A program made the position numbers and the translations under genes. Shown piece after piece: positions 41,559 through 50,611 of a stretch of DNA of 64,000 nt. The notes beneath the pieces are model-generated. The model saw only the letters and a program-made list of their open reading frames with translations. It made no database searches and was not told the DNA's origin. Origin of the DNA: DATBGZ01 sp036557785. Its GTDB lineage: Bacteria > Actinomycetota > Actinomycetes > Mycobacteriales > Micromonosporaceae. The number at the start of each line of letters is the position of its first letter. The stretch's first letter is position 1. The stretch is taken from assembly GCA_036557785.1 (NCBI GenBank), contig DATBGZ010000094.1, positions 1 to 64,000 on the forward strand. Reading direction: 5' to 3'.

Positions 41559-43538
41559 GTGACGACCCAGAGCCCGTGGCTCGAGCAGTCCCCGTCCGGA
41601 AACCCACCGACCGAGGACCGCGCCACGCCCGGCACCGTGGTGGGGAGCCGGTACGAGTTGATCGAAGCGATCGGCCATGGCGGCATGGGGACCGTCTGGC
41701 GCTCGACCGACACGCTGCTGCATCGTGAGGTCGCGGTCAAGGAGGTCATCCTGCCGCCGACGATGCCGCAGGCCGAGAAGGACGCGCTCTGCGAACGGAC
41801 CATGCGCGAAGCCCGCGCCGCGGCCGCGCTCGCGCACCCGAGTGTGGTTCAGGTTTACGACGTGGTGACCGACGCGAACCGGCCGTGGATCGTCATGGAG
41901 CTGCTCCAGGCCCGAAGCCTCGCGGACATGGTCATCGACGACGGACCGCTGCCGCCGCGTGCCGTGGCGAAGATCGGGATCGCGATGCTCGGGGCGCTCG
42001 AGGTCGCGCACGCGGCCGGAGTGCTGCACCGCGACGTCAAGCCGGCCAACGTCCTGATCAGCAGCGACGGCCGCTGTGTGCTCACGGACTTCGGTGTGGC
42101 CCGGCTGCCTACGGAGAGCAAGCTGACCACCCCCGGTATGGTGCTCGGCTCCCCGCACTTCATCTCGCCTGAGCGCGCGGTCGGTGGCTCGTTCGGCCCG
42201 CCCAGCGACCTGTTCTCGCTCGGCGTGACGCTCTACACCGCGGTCGAGGGTGGACCGCCGTTCGACCGTGGCGACCCGTTCGAGACCATGCGCGCGGTCG
42301 TCGAGGAGGCGCCCCGGCCCGCTCGACTCGCCGGCCCGCTCAAGCCGATCCTGTGGGGCCTGCTGGAGAAGGAGCCGGACCGTCGTTGGGACGTCGAGCG
42401 CGCCCGGACGGCGCTGCGCGAGCTCCTCTCCGGCCCGCTCGCCGCCCGAACGCCCGGCTCCGCCAAGGACGCGCTGTCCGCGAGGCCGGCTCGCGACGCC
42501 ACCGATCCGGTCGCGGTGCTGCGCCCGCCCCGGGCGCAGGCACCCGCCGGGCCGCCACCCGCCATCGTCAACGAGACGGTCGGCGGGCGCGCGATGCTCG
42601 ACCCGAACGAGCCGCTCACCGACCAGCTCGCCCGGCTGCGTGCCGAGGCCGGGCTGGGCCCCGAGGACGATCGGGGCGGTGAACGGCTGACCCCGGACGA
42701 CGTCACCCGTCGGATCCCGGCGACCCGGGACACCTCGACGGGGCGTGGCCGGCCCAGGGCGACCGGGGTCGGTGAGCGTCCGCATTGGGCCGACTCGAGC
42801 TGGGCCCAGAGTTGGGGTGGTTCGGGTGCCGCGGGTGCGGCACACCGCAGGGCCGGTACCGCGCGGCGGTCCCGCGCCGGCGACCCCGGCCGTGATCACA
42901 TCGGGCGGCGCCGTGCCCCGTCGCTCGTCTCGCGCGTCTGGGACCGGATGAGGGCTGGCCGGAACAGGGTCTGGGTGCCGGTCGCGGCCGGCGTCGTGAC
43001 CCTGGGGCTGGCGCTCGGGATCGCCGCCGCCGCGGGCGCGTTCTCCGGTGGCCACGCCAGCGCCCCGCCCGATGTCGGCGCGACGTCAGTCGGGCCGAGC
43101 GCGCCATTCGAGGTGCAGGAGTACCGCGACCGTGGGATCGCGGTAAACGTACCTGCCGGGTGGACCCGCGCCGACTCGCAATCCTCCTATGTGGACTTCA
43201 AGGACCCGCAGACCGCGCGCTGGGTCCGGATCAACATCGAGCAGACCAGCCTCACCGCGAAGAAGTTGTTGCAGAACGCGGAATCGGGCCTGAAGGACCC
43301 CACCCGGTGCGCCGCCCCGTACAAGCGGGTCGCGCTGCACGACGCGGAACTCGGTGGCCTGGCCGGCGCGGAGTTGGAGTACACCTGCGGCTCCGGCGCA
43401 ACCGAGCGGCACGGCATCTGGCGTGCCGTGGTCCGCGACGGCACCGCGTACCACTTCTATCTCACGACCCCGCAGGCCGCCTTCGCCGACAGCCGGGCCA
43501 TCTATGACGAGATGGTCCGCTCGTTCCAGTTCGGCTAG
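41559..43538 (+). CDS. Membrane Ser/Thr protein kinase (PknB-like)
   Basis: Hanks-type kinase of 659 residues. Seen: glycine loop GHGGMGTVW (39-47), Lys61 in VAVKEV, HRDVKPANV (157-165), DFG (177-179), and SPE (about 203). A long proline/alanine juxtamembrane region follows, then a transmembrane helix (about residues 470-492, VPVAAGVVTLGLALGIAAAAG) and an external domain of about 160 residues with two Cys and no PASTA repeats. GTG 41559 is taken; GTG 41544 is equally in frame. The external domain (VPAGWTRADSQSSYVDF and beyond) recurs in actinobacterial kinases and may sense an extracellular ligand. Confidence 0.9.
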   Translation: MTTQSPWLEQSPSGNPPTEDRATPGTVVGSRYELIEAIGHGGMGTVWRSTDTLLHREVAVKEVILPPTMPQAEKDALCERTMREARAAAALAHPSVVQVYDVVTDANRPWIVMELLQARSLADMVIDDGPLPPRAVAKIGIAMLGALEVAHAAGVLHRDVKPANVLISSDGRCVLTDFGVARLPTESKLTTPGMVLGSPHFISPERAVGGSFGPPSDLFSLGVTLYTAVEGGPPFDRGDPFETMRAVVEEAPRPARLAGPLKPILWGLLEKEPDRRWDVERARTALRELLSGPLAARTPGSAKDALSARPARDATDPVAVLRPPRAQAPAGPPPAIVNETVGGRAMLDPNEPLTDQLARLRAEAGLGPEDDRGGERLTPDDVTRRIPATRDTSTGRGRPRATGVGERPHWADSSWAQSWGGSGAAGAAHRRAGTARRSRAGDPGRDHIGRRRAPSLVSRVWDRMRAGRNRVWVPVAAGVVTLGLALGIAAAAGAFSGGHASAPPDVGATSVGPSAPFEVQEYRDRGIAVNVPAGWTRADSQSSYVDFKDPQTARWVRINIEQTSLTAKKLLQNAESGLKDPTRCAAPYKRVALHDAELGGLAGAELEYTCGSGATERHGIWRAVVRDGTAYHFYLTTPQAAFADSRAIYDEMVRSFQFG

Positions 43539-43539
43539 C

Positions 43540-43606
43540 CCGGGACGATCTTGACCCATGCGCGTGAGTCGATCTTCAAACACGCGGACAACACCAAGAT
43601 CGCGGG
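43540..43606. repeat. Dispersed hairpin repeat, degenerate copy
   Basis: Left arm ccgggacgatcttg and right arm caagatcgcggg flank a 40-base centre with GATCTTCAAA; the right end matches the other two family members exactly over AAGATCGCGGG. Between the kinase stop and the phosphohexomutase start. Confidence 0.65.
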
Positions 43607-43619
43607 AGAGAATGCCGGC

Positions 43620-45272
43620 ATGGACGACCTGCGCGCACTAGCCGAAGGCTGGCTGGCCGACGACCCAGACCCCGCCTCCCGCGCCGAGCTGCAGGGCGTC
43701 CTGGACGATCTTCCGGGCAGCACGAGCGACCTCGCGGACCGGTTCGCCGGGCCATTGTGCTTCGGCACCGCGGGACTGCGCGGGCCGATGAGGGCGGGGC
43801 CGAACGGGATGAACCTCGCCGTGGTCACGCGGGCAGCGGCGGGACTCGTCCGGTGGCTGCGGGAGCGGGACGGGCACCGGCCGCTGGTCATCGGCTACGA
43901 CGCCCGGCACCAGTCCCGGGCCTTCGCCGAACAGACGGCCCGGGTCGCCGCGGGCGCCGGCAGGAGGGCCCTGCTGCTGCCCCGGGCTCTGCCGACCCCC
44001 GTGCTCGCCTACGCCGTGCGGCGGCTCGACGCGGGCGCTGGCGTCATGGTGACCGCGAGCCACAACCCACCCGCCGACAACGGGTACAAGGTCTACCTCG
44101 GCGCCGGGCTCGGCGGGCCGGGCGGAGACGGTGCCCAGATCGTGCCGCCCGCCGACGCCGAGATCGAGGCCGCGATCCGTGCTGTCGGGCCCCTCTCCGA
44201 CGTGTCGCTGGGCGGCGACTACGCCACGCTCGACGATGCGATAGTGGAGTCCTATGTGGCTCACGCCATCGAGGTCCTGGACCCGTCCCAGGTCGACGAG
44301 GCGCACCGGGGCGACCTCGTCGTGGCCTACACGCCCCTGCACGGTGTCGGCGCACCCGTGCTCGTCGACGCGTTCGCCCGGGCCGGCTTCGCGCCGCCGG
44401 TCACCGTGCCCGAGCAGGCCGAGCCGAACCCGGACTTCCCCACGGTAACCTTCCCCAATCCCGAGGAGCCCGGCGCCATGGACCTGGTCCTGCGCCTGGC
44501 GCAGGACACCCGCGCGGACATCGCGATCGCCAACGACCCGGATGCCGACCGCTGTGCCGTGGCCATCGCCACGTCGACCGGCTGGCGCCTGCTGCGCGGC
44601 GACGAGGTGGGCGTGCTGCTCGCCGACCACCTGATGCGCCGCGGGGTGGCCGGCTGCTATGCCACGACCATCGTCTCCTCCTCGATGCTGCACGCGATGA
44701 CCACGGCCCGGGGCGTGGACTACGCCGAGACGCTCACCGGATTCAAGTGGATCGTGCGGGCCGACCCGGCGCGGCTGGTGTACGGGTACGAGGAGGCGCT
44801 GGGCTACTGCGTCGCACCACATCACGTGCGCGACAAGGACGGGATCACCGCCGCCCTGCTCGTGGCCGAGCTCGCGGCCGGGCTCAAGGCGGAGCTGCGC
44901 ACGCTCGGCGACCGCCTCGACGACCTCGCCCGCGAGTTCGGCGTCTACGCCACGGACCAGATCTCGCTGCGGGTCACGAATTTGTCCACAATAGACGAAA
45001 TCATGGAGCTGCTCCGGACCAAACCACCCGCGTCACTGCTGGACGAGCCGATCACGGCGATCGAAGACCGTGCACCCGACGCGGACGTGGTGACCGTACG
45101 GACGCCCACCGCCCGGCTGGTTGCCCGACCCTCGGGCACCGAGCCGAAACTGAAGATCTACCTGGAGGTCATCGAGTCCGTGCCCGACGGCCATGTGCCC
45201 TCAGCACGGGAACGGGCCGGCGCCTCCATCTCGGCCCTGCGCACGGAGGTCCTCGCCGCACTCGACCTGTAG
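43620..45272 (+). CDS. Phospho-sugar mutase (phosphoglucomutase/phosphomannomutase)
   Basis: Alpha-D-phosphohexomutase of 550 residues; all four domain motifs seen: phosphoserine loop TASHNPP (about 145), metal loop DPDADR (about 311), sugar loop GYEEALG (about 387) and phosphate loop RPSGTEPKLKIYLE (about 508). Some relatives are deoxyribo/ribo-phosphopentomutases, which would fit the neighbouring upp and deoC. ATG 43620 with GGGAGAG upstream is chosen; an open frame from 43551 includes the repeat and is not credible. Convergent with upp across another repeat copy. Confidence 0.9.
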   Translation: MDDLRALAEGWLADDPDPASRAELQGVLDDLPGSTSDLADRFAGPLCFGTAGLRGPMRAGPNGMNLAVVTRAAAGLVRWLRERDGHRPLVIGYDARHQSRAFAEQTARVAAGAGRRALLLPRALPTPVLAYAVRRLDAGAGVMVTASHNPPADNGYKVYLGAGLGGPGGDGAQIVPPADAEIEAAIRAVGPLSDVSLGGDYATLDDAIVESYVAHAIEVLDPSQVDEAHRGDLVVAYTPLHGVGAPVLVDAFARAGFAPPVTVPEQAEPNPDFPTVTFPNPEEPGAMDLVLRLAQDTRADIAIANDPDADRCAVAIATSTGWRLLRGDEVGVLLADHLMRRGVAGCYATTIVSSSMLHAMTTARGVDYAETLTGFKWIVRADPARLVYGYEEALGYCVAPHHVRDKDGITAALLVAELAAGLKAELRTLGDRLDDLAREFGVYATDQISLRVTNLSTIDEIMELLRTKPPASLLDEPITAIEDRAPDADVVTVRTPTARLVARPSGTEPKLKIYLEVIESVPDGHVPSARERAGASISALRTEVLAALDL

Positions 45273-45290
45273 CGCCCTGGGTGCTCCCAT

Positions 45291-45355
45291 CCCGCGATCT
45301 TGGGCTTATCGCTGTGATTGGAGATCAACAAGCAGCGATAAGGCCAAGATCGCGG
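45291..45355. repeat. Dispersed hairpin repeat, copy 2
   Basis: Arms at 45292-45319 and 45328-45355 pair over about 23 of the first 24 positions around loop GGAGATCA. Shares the outer word CCCGCGATCTTGGG and the TTATCG block with the copy at 25928, but in reverse loop polarity. Between the convergent phosphohexomutase and upp genes; likely also a terminator. Confidence 0.85.
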
Positions 45356-45378
45356 CAGGAAAGGGGGGCGGGCGGTGG

Positions 45379-46014
45379 CTAGGCGAAGCGGGGCATGCCG
45401 CCGAACTGGCGGTCGCCCGCGTCACCCAGGCCGGGCACGATGAACGCGCGATCGTTGAGCTTCTCGTCGATGGCCGCCGTCACCAGGCGCATCGGCAGGC
45501 CGGCGGCCTTCAGACGCGCGATGCCCTCCGGCGCCGCGATCACGCAGATCACCGTGACGTCCTGGCAGCCACGGGACACGATCAACCGGACGCAGTGCTC
45601 CAGCGACCCGCCCGTGGCGAGCATCGGGTCGAGCACGATGACGGGCATCCCGGTCAGGTCGGCGGGCAGCGACTCCAGGTACGCCCGCGCGACGAACGTC
45701 TCCTCGTCGCGGGCCAGCCCGACGAAGCCCATCGAGGACTCGGGGAGCAGCGCCAGGGCGGCGTCGGACATGCCGAGCCCGGCCCGCAGCACCGGCACGA
45801 GCAGCGGCGGATTCGCCACCCGGTATCCCGCCGTCGGTCCCACCGGCGTGGTGACCGGGTAGGTGTCCACAGTGGTTCCCCGCGTCGCCTCATAGACAAG
45901 CATCGTCGTTAGCTCGTTCAGGGCGGCACGGAACGCCGCGGAGTCGGTGCGCTCATCACGCAGGGCGGTCAGCCGGGTCCGAGCGAGGGGATGATCCACG
46001 ACGAGTACGTCCAT
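45379..46014 (-). CDS. upp: Uracil phosphoribosyltransferase
   Basis: Converts uracil and PRPP to UMP in pyrimidine salvage. Seen: YEATRGTTVDTYPVTTP, LVPVLRAGLGMSDA, the PRPP-binding loop VLDPMLATGGSL and C-terminal uracil loop PGLGDAGDRQFG. 211 residues, normal. ATG 46014. Divergent from deoC (163 bases between starts), in a nucleoside-salvage neighbourhood. Confidence 0.97.
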   Translation of the reverse strand: MDVLVVDHPLARTRLTALRDERTDSAAFRAALNELTTMLVYEATRGTTVDTYPVTTPVGPTAGYRVANPPLLVPVLRAGLGMSDAALALLPESSMGFVGLARDEETFVARAYLESLPADLTGMPVIVLDPMLATGGSLEHCVRLIVSRGCQDVTVICVIAAPEGIARLKAAGLPMRLVTAAIDEKLNDRAFIVPGLGDAGDRQFGGMPRFA

Positions 46015-46177
46015 GGCTGTTCAACGTACCGGAGCCGGGCGCGCTGGCCGGGATGCCACGGTGCGGTACCGACATCCAGCGCGGCGCCGCCGACCACGCT
46101 CGTCGGGCATGGGGGCCGGGTTCGTCGGGCATCGGGGCCGGAGATCAACTGCGAGGCTCCGGCGTAGACTGCCGCCC

Positions 46178-47134
46178 ATGACGGCGACGGTGCGCGCGGA
46201 CGAGGCGGTCGCGGGGGTGACCCGATCCCAGGCGTCCCTGCGCGCCTTCCTGCACGGACTGCCCGGGGTTGATCAGGTCGGTGCGGAGGCGCGGGCGGCG
46301 ACGCTGCGCACCCGGTCCATCAAGACGTCGGCGAAGGCGTGGGCCATCGACCTGGCCATCCGGATGATCGACCTGACCACGCTCGAGGGCGCCGACACGC
46401 CAGGCAAGGTCCGGGCGCTCTGCGCGAAGGCACGCCGCCCCGATCCCACCGACCCGTCATGCCCGCCCGTCGCGGCGGTATGCGTATACCCGTCGCTGGT
46501 CGCCACGGCCGTGCAAAGCCTGGCCGGCACTGGAATACCCGTGGCGAGCGTGGCGACCGCATTCCCATCCGGGCAGGCGCCGCTGGCGGTCAAGCTCGCC
46601 GACACCCGGGCGGCCGTCGCCGACGGCGCGCAAGAGATCGACATGGTGATCAACCGGGGGGCCTTCCTGTCCGGCCGGTACGCCGAGGTCTTCGACGAGA
46701 TCGCCGCCGTGAAGCAGGCGTGTGGCGACGCGCATCTCAAGGTGATCCTCGAGACCGGCGAGCTCGCGACGTACGACAACGTCCGCCGGGCGAGCTGGCT
46801 CGCCATGCTCGCGGGGGCCGACTTCATCAAGACCTCGACCGGCAAGGTGCAGCCAGCCGCGACCCCACCGGTCACCCTCATCATGCTCGAGGCTGTGCGC
46901 GACTACTCCGACCAGACCGGGCGCCGGGTCGGCGTCAAGCCCGCGGGCGGCATCCGTACGGCCAAGGAAGCGGTCGGCTACCTCGTGCTCGTCAACGAGA
47001 CCGCCGGCGAGCAGTGGCTCGACCCGCGCTGGTTCCGCTTCGGCGCCTCGACCCTGCTGAACGACCTGCTGCAGCAGCGGATGAAGCTGGCCACCGGTCA
47101 GTACTCCGGCCCCGACTACGTGACCCTGGACTAG
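46178..47134 (+). CDS. deoC: Deoxyribose-phosphate aldolase
   Basis: Class I aldolase cleaving 2-deoxyribose 5-phosphate to acetaldehyde and glyceraldehyde 3-phosphate. Seen: MIDLTTLEGADTPGK, EIDMVINRGAFLSG, catalytic Schiff-base region DFIKTSTGKV, and GVKPAGGIRTAKEAV. 318 residues from ATG 46178, with an N-terminal extension of about 50 residues relative to E. coli DeoC, as in other actinobacteria. Two aldehyde dehydrogenase genes follow with two-base spacing, a fit for oxidising the acetaldehyde product. Confidence 0.95.
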   Translation: MTATVRADEAVAGVTRSQASLRAFLHGLPGVDQVGAEARAATLRTRSIKTSAKAWAIDLAIRMIDLTTLEGADTPGKVRALCAKARRPDPTDPSCPPVAAVCVYPSLVATAVQSLAGTGIPVASVATAFPSGQAPLAVKLADTRAAVADGAQEIDMVINRGAFLSGRYAEVFDEIAAVKQACGDAHLKVILETGELATYDNVRRASWLAMLAGADFIKTSTGKVQPAATPPVTLIMLEAVRDYSDQTGRRVGVKPAGGIRTAKEAVGYLVLVNETAGEQWLDPRWFRFGASTLLNDLLQQRMKLATGQYSGPDYVTLD

Positions 47135-47136
47135 CC

Positions 47137-48573
47137 ATGAGCGCCTTCTACTACGCCCCGGCGCCCGAGTCGCGCTCCATTGTGGACATCCGCGCCTCCT
47201 ATGGCCTGTTCCTCAACGGCGCATTCGTCGACCCGCGGGACGGTGGGTCGCGCAAGACGGTCAACCCCGCGACCGAGGAGGTGCTCGCCGAGGTCGCCGA
47301 GGCGGGTCCCTCCGATGTGGACGCCGCCGTGCGCGCCGCGCGCCACGCCTACGAGACCGTCTGGGCGCCCATGCGCGGCGCCGACCGGGCGAAGTACCTG
47401 TTCCGCATCGCCCGCATCATCCAGGAGCGCTCCCGCGAGCTCGCGGTGCTGGAGTCGATCGACAACGGCAAGCCGATCCGGGAGTCGCGGGATGTCGACC
47501 TGCCCCTGGTCGCCGCGCACTTCTTCTACTACGCCGGATGGGCCGACAAGCTGGCTCACGCCGGGTTCGGACCGGAGCCGCGACCCCTGGGCGTGGCCGG
47601 CCAGGTGATCCCCTGGAACTTCCCGCTGCTCATGCTCGCCTGGAAGATCGCTCCGGCGTTGGCGACCGGGAACACCGTCGTACTGAAGCCGGCCGAGACA
47701 ACCCCGCTCACGGCACTCGCCTTCGCCACGATCTGCCAGCAGGCCGACCTGCCGCCCGGGGTCGTCAATATCGTCACCGGCGGCGGGTCGACCGGACAGT
47801 CGATTGTGGAGCATCCTGACGTCGACAAGGTCGCGTTCACCGGGTCGACGGAGGTGGGTCGCCAGATCGCCCGTACGGTCGCGGGCACCCGCAAACGGCT
47901 GAGCCTGGAGCTCGGCGGCAAGGCGGCGAACATCGTCTTCGACGACGCGCCCATCGACCAGGCCGTCGAGGGCATCGTCAACGGAATCTTCTTCAACCAG
48001 GGCCACGTGTGCTGCGCCGGTTCCCGCCTGCTGGTTCAGGAGTCCATAGTGGACGACCTGCTGGAGCGGCTGCGGCGGCGGATGACGACCCTGCGCGTCG
48101 GCGACCCGCTGGACAAGAACACCGACATCGGCGCGATCAACTCGGCCGCGCAACTGGAGCGGATCCGCGAGCTGTCGGCGGCGGGAGAGGCGGAGGGCGC
48201 GCAGATGTGGTCGCCGCCGTGCACGCTGCCCGACCGCGGCTTCTGGTTCGCGCCAACGCTGTTCACCGGCGTCTCCCAGGCGCATCGCATCGCGCGTGAG
48301 GAGATCTTCGGACCTGTGCTGTCGGTGCTCACCTTCCGCACCCCGGCCGAGGCGGTCGAGAAGGCCAACAATACGCCGTACGGCCTCTCCGCCGGCATCT
48401 GGACCGAGAAGGGCTCCCGCATCCTCGCCATCGCCGACCAGTTGCGTGCGGGCGTGGTCTGGGCGAACACGTTCAACCGGTTCGACCCGGCGAGCCCGTT
48501 CGGTGGGTACAAGGAGTCCGGTTACGGCCGAGAGGGCGGTAGGCACGGGTTGGAGGCCTACCTTGAGCACTGA
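47137..48573 (+). CDS. Aldehyde dehydrogenase (active)
   Basis: NAD(P)-dependent aldehyde dehydrogenase of 478 residues. Catalytic Cys in QGHVCCAGSRLL (about residue 290), general-base Glu in LELGGKAANIV (about 257), and the Asn in IPWNFPLLM are all present, as is cofactor loop FTGSTEVG. ATG 47137, two bases after the deoC stop, so cotranslated; acetaldehyde from the DeoC reaction is a sensible substrate (inference). Its stop overlaps the next gene start by 11 bases. Confidence 0.93.
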   Translation: MSAFYYAPAPESRSIVDIRASYGLFLNGAFVDPRDGGSRKTVNPATEEVLAEVAEAGPSDVDAAVRAARHAYETVWAPMRGADRAKYLFRIARIIQERSRELAVLESIDNGKPIRESRDVDLPLVAAHFFYYAGWADKLAHAGFGPEPRPLGVAGQVIPWNFPLLMLAWKIAPALATGNTVVLKPAETTPLTALAFATICQQADLPPGVVNIVTGGGSTGQSIVEHPDVDKVAFTGSTEVGRQIARTVAGTRKRLSLELGGKAANIVFDDAPIDQAVEGIVNGIFFNQGHVCCAGSRLLVQESIVDDLLERLRRRMTTLRVGDPLDKNTDIGAINSAAQLERIRELSAAGEAEGAQMWSPPCTLPDRGFWFAPTLFTGVSQAHRIAREEIFGPVLSVLTFRTPAEAVEKANNTPYGLSAGIWTEKGSRILAIADQLRAGVVWANTFNRFDPASPFGGYKESGYGREGGRHGLEAYLEH

Positions 48574-49441
48574 CAGCCAGACCCGGGTGAGCGTGCGCAA
48601 GACGTACAAGCTCTACATCGGAGGGTCATTCCCGCGCAGCGAGTCCGGTCGGTCGTACCCGGTGCTCTCGGCATCCGGGCAGTTCCTCGCCAATGCGGCG
48701 TGGGCCTCGCGCAAGGACGTGCGCGACGCGGTCCGGGCCGCCCGAACGGCGGTGGCGGGCTGGTCCGGCGCCACGGCGTACAACCGCGGGCAGATCCTCT
48801 ACCGGATCGCCGAGATGCTGGAGGGCCGGCACGGCCAGTTCGTCGACGAGGTACGCACCGCCGAGGGCGTCAAGCGCGCCGGTGCCGAGCAGATCGTCGA
48901 CGCGGCGATCGACCGCTGGGTCTGGTACGCCGGGTGGGCGGACAAGGTGGCCCAGGTGTACGGCGCGGCGAACCCCGTCGCCGGACCGTTCTTCAACCTC
49001 ACCACGCCCGAGCCCACCGGCGTCGTCGGCATCGTGGCGCCGGGTCGGTCATCGCTGCTGGGTCTCGTCAGCGTCGTGGCGCCCGCTGTCGTCACCGGCA
49101 ACACCGCCGTCGTGCTCGCCAGCGAGCCCCGCCCGCTGCCGGCGGTCACGTTGGCCGAGGTGCTCGCGACCTCGGACCTGCCCGCCGGGGTCGTGAACCT
49201 GCTGACCGGTCCGGTCGCCGAGACCGCGCCGTGGCTGGCCGGACACCTGGATGTGAACGCGCTCGACCTCGCCGGCGTGGAGGCCCCGGAGCTCGCGGCC
49301 TCGCTGGAGGCCAGCGCTGCGGAGAACCTCAAGCGGGTGCTCCGGCCCGTGCCGGATATCGACTGGTCGGCCGATCCCGGCCCAGGCCGGCTCCTGGCCC
49401 TGCTGGAGGCGAAGACGGTCTGGCACCCCAAGGGGAGCTGA
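48563..49441 (+). CDS. Truncated aldehyde dehydrogenase-like protein (non-catalytic)
   Basis: 292 residues, about 60% of a normal aldehyde dehydrogenase. It has the N-terminal NAD-binding segment (TGVVGIVAPGRSSLLGLV, then AVVLASEPRPLPAVTLAEVL) but the general-base Glu block is altered and the catalytic Cys and C-terminal half are missing, with the chain ending in HPKGS. TTG 48563 is preceded by GGAGG at seven bases and lies inside the upstream gene, so the two are tightly coupled. Likely a non-catalytic partner subunit or fold relic; conserved coupling argues for the former. Confidence 0.75.
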   Translation: MSTDSQTRVSVRKTYKLYIGGSFPRSESGRSYPVLSASGQFLANAAWASRKDVRDAVRAARTAVAGWSGATAYNRGQILYRIAEMLEGRHGQFVDEVRTAEGVKRAGAEQIVDAAIDRWVWYAGWADKVAQVYGAANPVAGPFFNLTTPEPTGVVGIVAPGRSSLLGLVSVVAPAVVTGNTAVVLASEPRPLPAVTLAEVLATSDLPAGVVNLLTGPVAETAPWLAGHLDVNALDLAGVEAPELAASLEASAAENLKRVLRPVPDIDWSADPGPGRLLALLEAKTVWHPKGS

Positions 49442-49558
49442 GTCCGCGGGGCACCGCGGCCCTTCGACACCGGTGCCGACCGGCTAGGGTTTGCGCTGAG
49501 ATTGGCGGCGATATGGGTCTCGCGGCGAAGGCCTGCGAGCGCGGAGCGGAGGACTGAG

Positions 49559-50458
49559 GTGGCGGCAGCCGACCCCGACGAGCGTGCCCCGAGCACGCGG
49601 TCGTCGCGCACGGACAAGCTCTGGGCGGAGGTCCGCGTCGACCCGATCGAGATCGCCCTGCCCGGCGGTGTGGGCTACACCCTGCGCGCGTACCGCTCCT
49701 CCGCCGAGGTGACCCGACCCACCACCACGCGTGCGTCTGAGGACGAAGCCGATGACTTCGACGCCGCCTCGGCCGCGGTCGCCCGCAGTCGCCAGGGCAG
49801 CACGGTCGATGAGGACGAGGATCTCGACGAGTACGAGGACGAGCTCGTCGAGGACGACTTCGAGGATGAGGACGAGGACGACTTCGAAGACGAGGACGAC
49901 GAGGAAGACGACCACGAAGACGACGACGAGGAAGAAGTCGACGAGGACGAGGAGGACGAGCAGGAGCCCGAGCAGGAGATCCCGGTCTTCCTCGGCAAGG
50001 GTGGCAAGGTCTTCCTGTTCCACAGCACCGAGGCGCTGGTCGAGTTCGTCAAGTCCGGCGCCGAGCACGACCTGAGCCAGCTCGACACGTGGCCAGCTCT
50101 GGTCAAGCGCGTGAGTGCCCGCGACGTCGTGCCGCTGGCGGAGGACACGTACGAGCTGGACCTGGTGGTGGAGAACCTGCGCGGCGGTTCGGACGCCTGG
50201 GACCCGGCGTTGATCCTGAGAGCCGGCGAGATCGCGCGAGACCTCAGCTTCGCGCTGCGCATCGACCCGGTCCTGGTCGCGCTCTCCGCCGGGACCCCGT
50301 TGGACCAACTCGACGAGACGCTCCGGGCCGCCGACTCCGGCGGGGTGGGGGCGATCTTCGCCCGCCGCCGGTTGAAGAAGATCCCGGCCCAGCAGTCATC
50401 CCTTGCCTGGCGCACGATCATCGGGAAGATCTCCGCGGCGGCCGACTGGCGTGACTGA
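49559..50458 (+). CDS. Protein with a long acidic tract, unknown function
   Basis: 299 residues from GTG 49559 with SD GGAGG six bases upstream. Residues about 84-140 are almost continuous Asp/Glu (encoded 49808-49979); the sequence before this has a basic, structured N-terminal part (LWAEVRVDPIEIALPGGVGYT) and after it a folded domain (IPVFLGKGGKVFLFHSTEALV through ISAAADWRD). The acidic tract could mimic DNA or bind basic partners. Similar genes in actinobacteria are sometimes labelled primosomal without support. No neighbour indicates a pathway. Confidence 0.7.
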   Translation: MAAADPDERAPSTRSSRTDKLWAEVRVDPIEIALPGGVGYTLRAYRSSAEVTRPTTTRASEDEADDFDAASAAVARSRQGSTVDEDEDLDEYEDELVEDDFEDEDEDDFEDEDDEEDDHEDDDEEEVDEDEEDEQEPEQEIPVFLGKGGKVFLFHSTEALVEFVKSGAEHDLSQLDTWPALVKRVSARDVVPLAEDTYELDLVVENLRGGSDAWDPALILRAGEIARDLSFALRIDPVLVALSAGTPLDQLDETLRAADSGGVGAIFARRRLKKIPAQQSSLAWRTIIGKISAAADWRD

Positions 50459-50611
50459 CAGGCGTCGCGAGCAGACGAAGCTGGGCGCGAGGAGCGGCCG
50501 CTCGGCGCCGGAACGGGGCGATTTGTCGCGGAACCGCGCGAAGAAGGACTGGCGCCCAGTGCGAAGACCAGGGACGATCGGTCCTTAGTGCGAACGGTCG
50601 GAGGAGGTCAC

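Noticed and set aside
43551..43619. Phosphohexomutase starting at 43551
   Set aside because: That stretch is the degenerate hairpin repeat; ATG 43620 starts the conserved domain.
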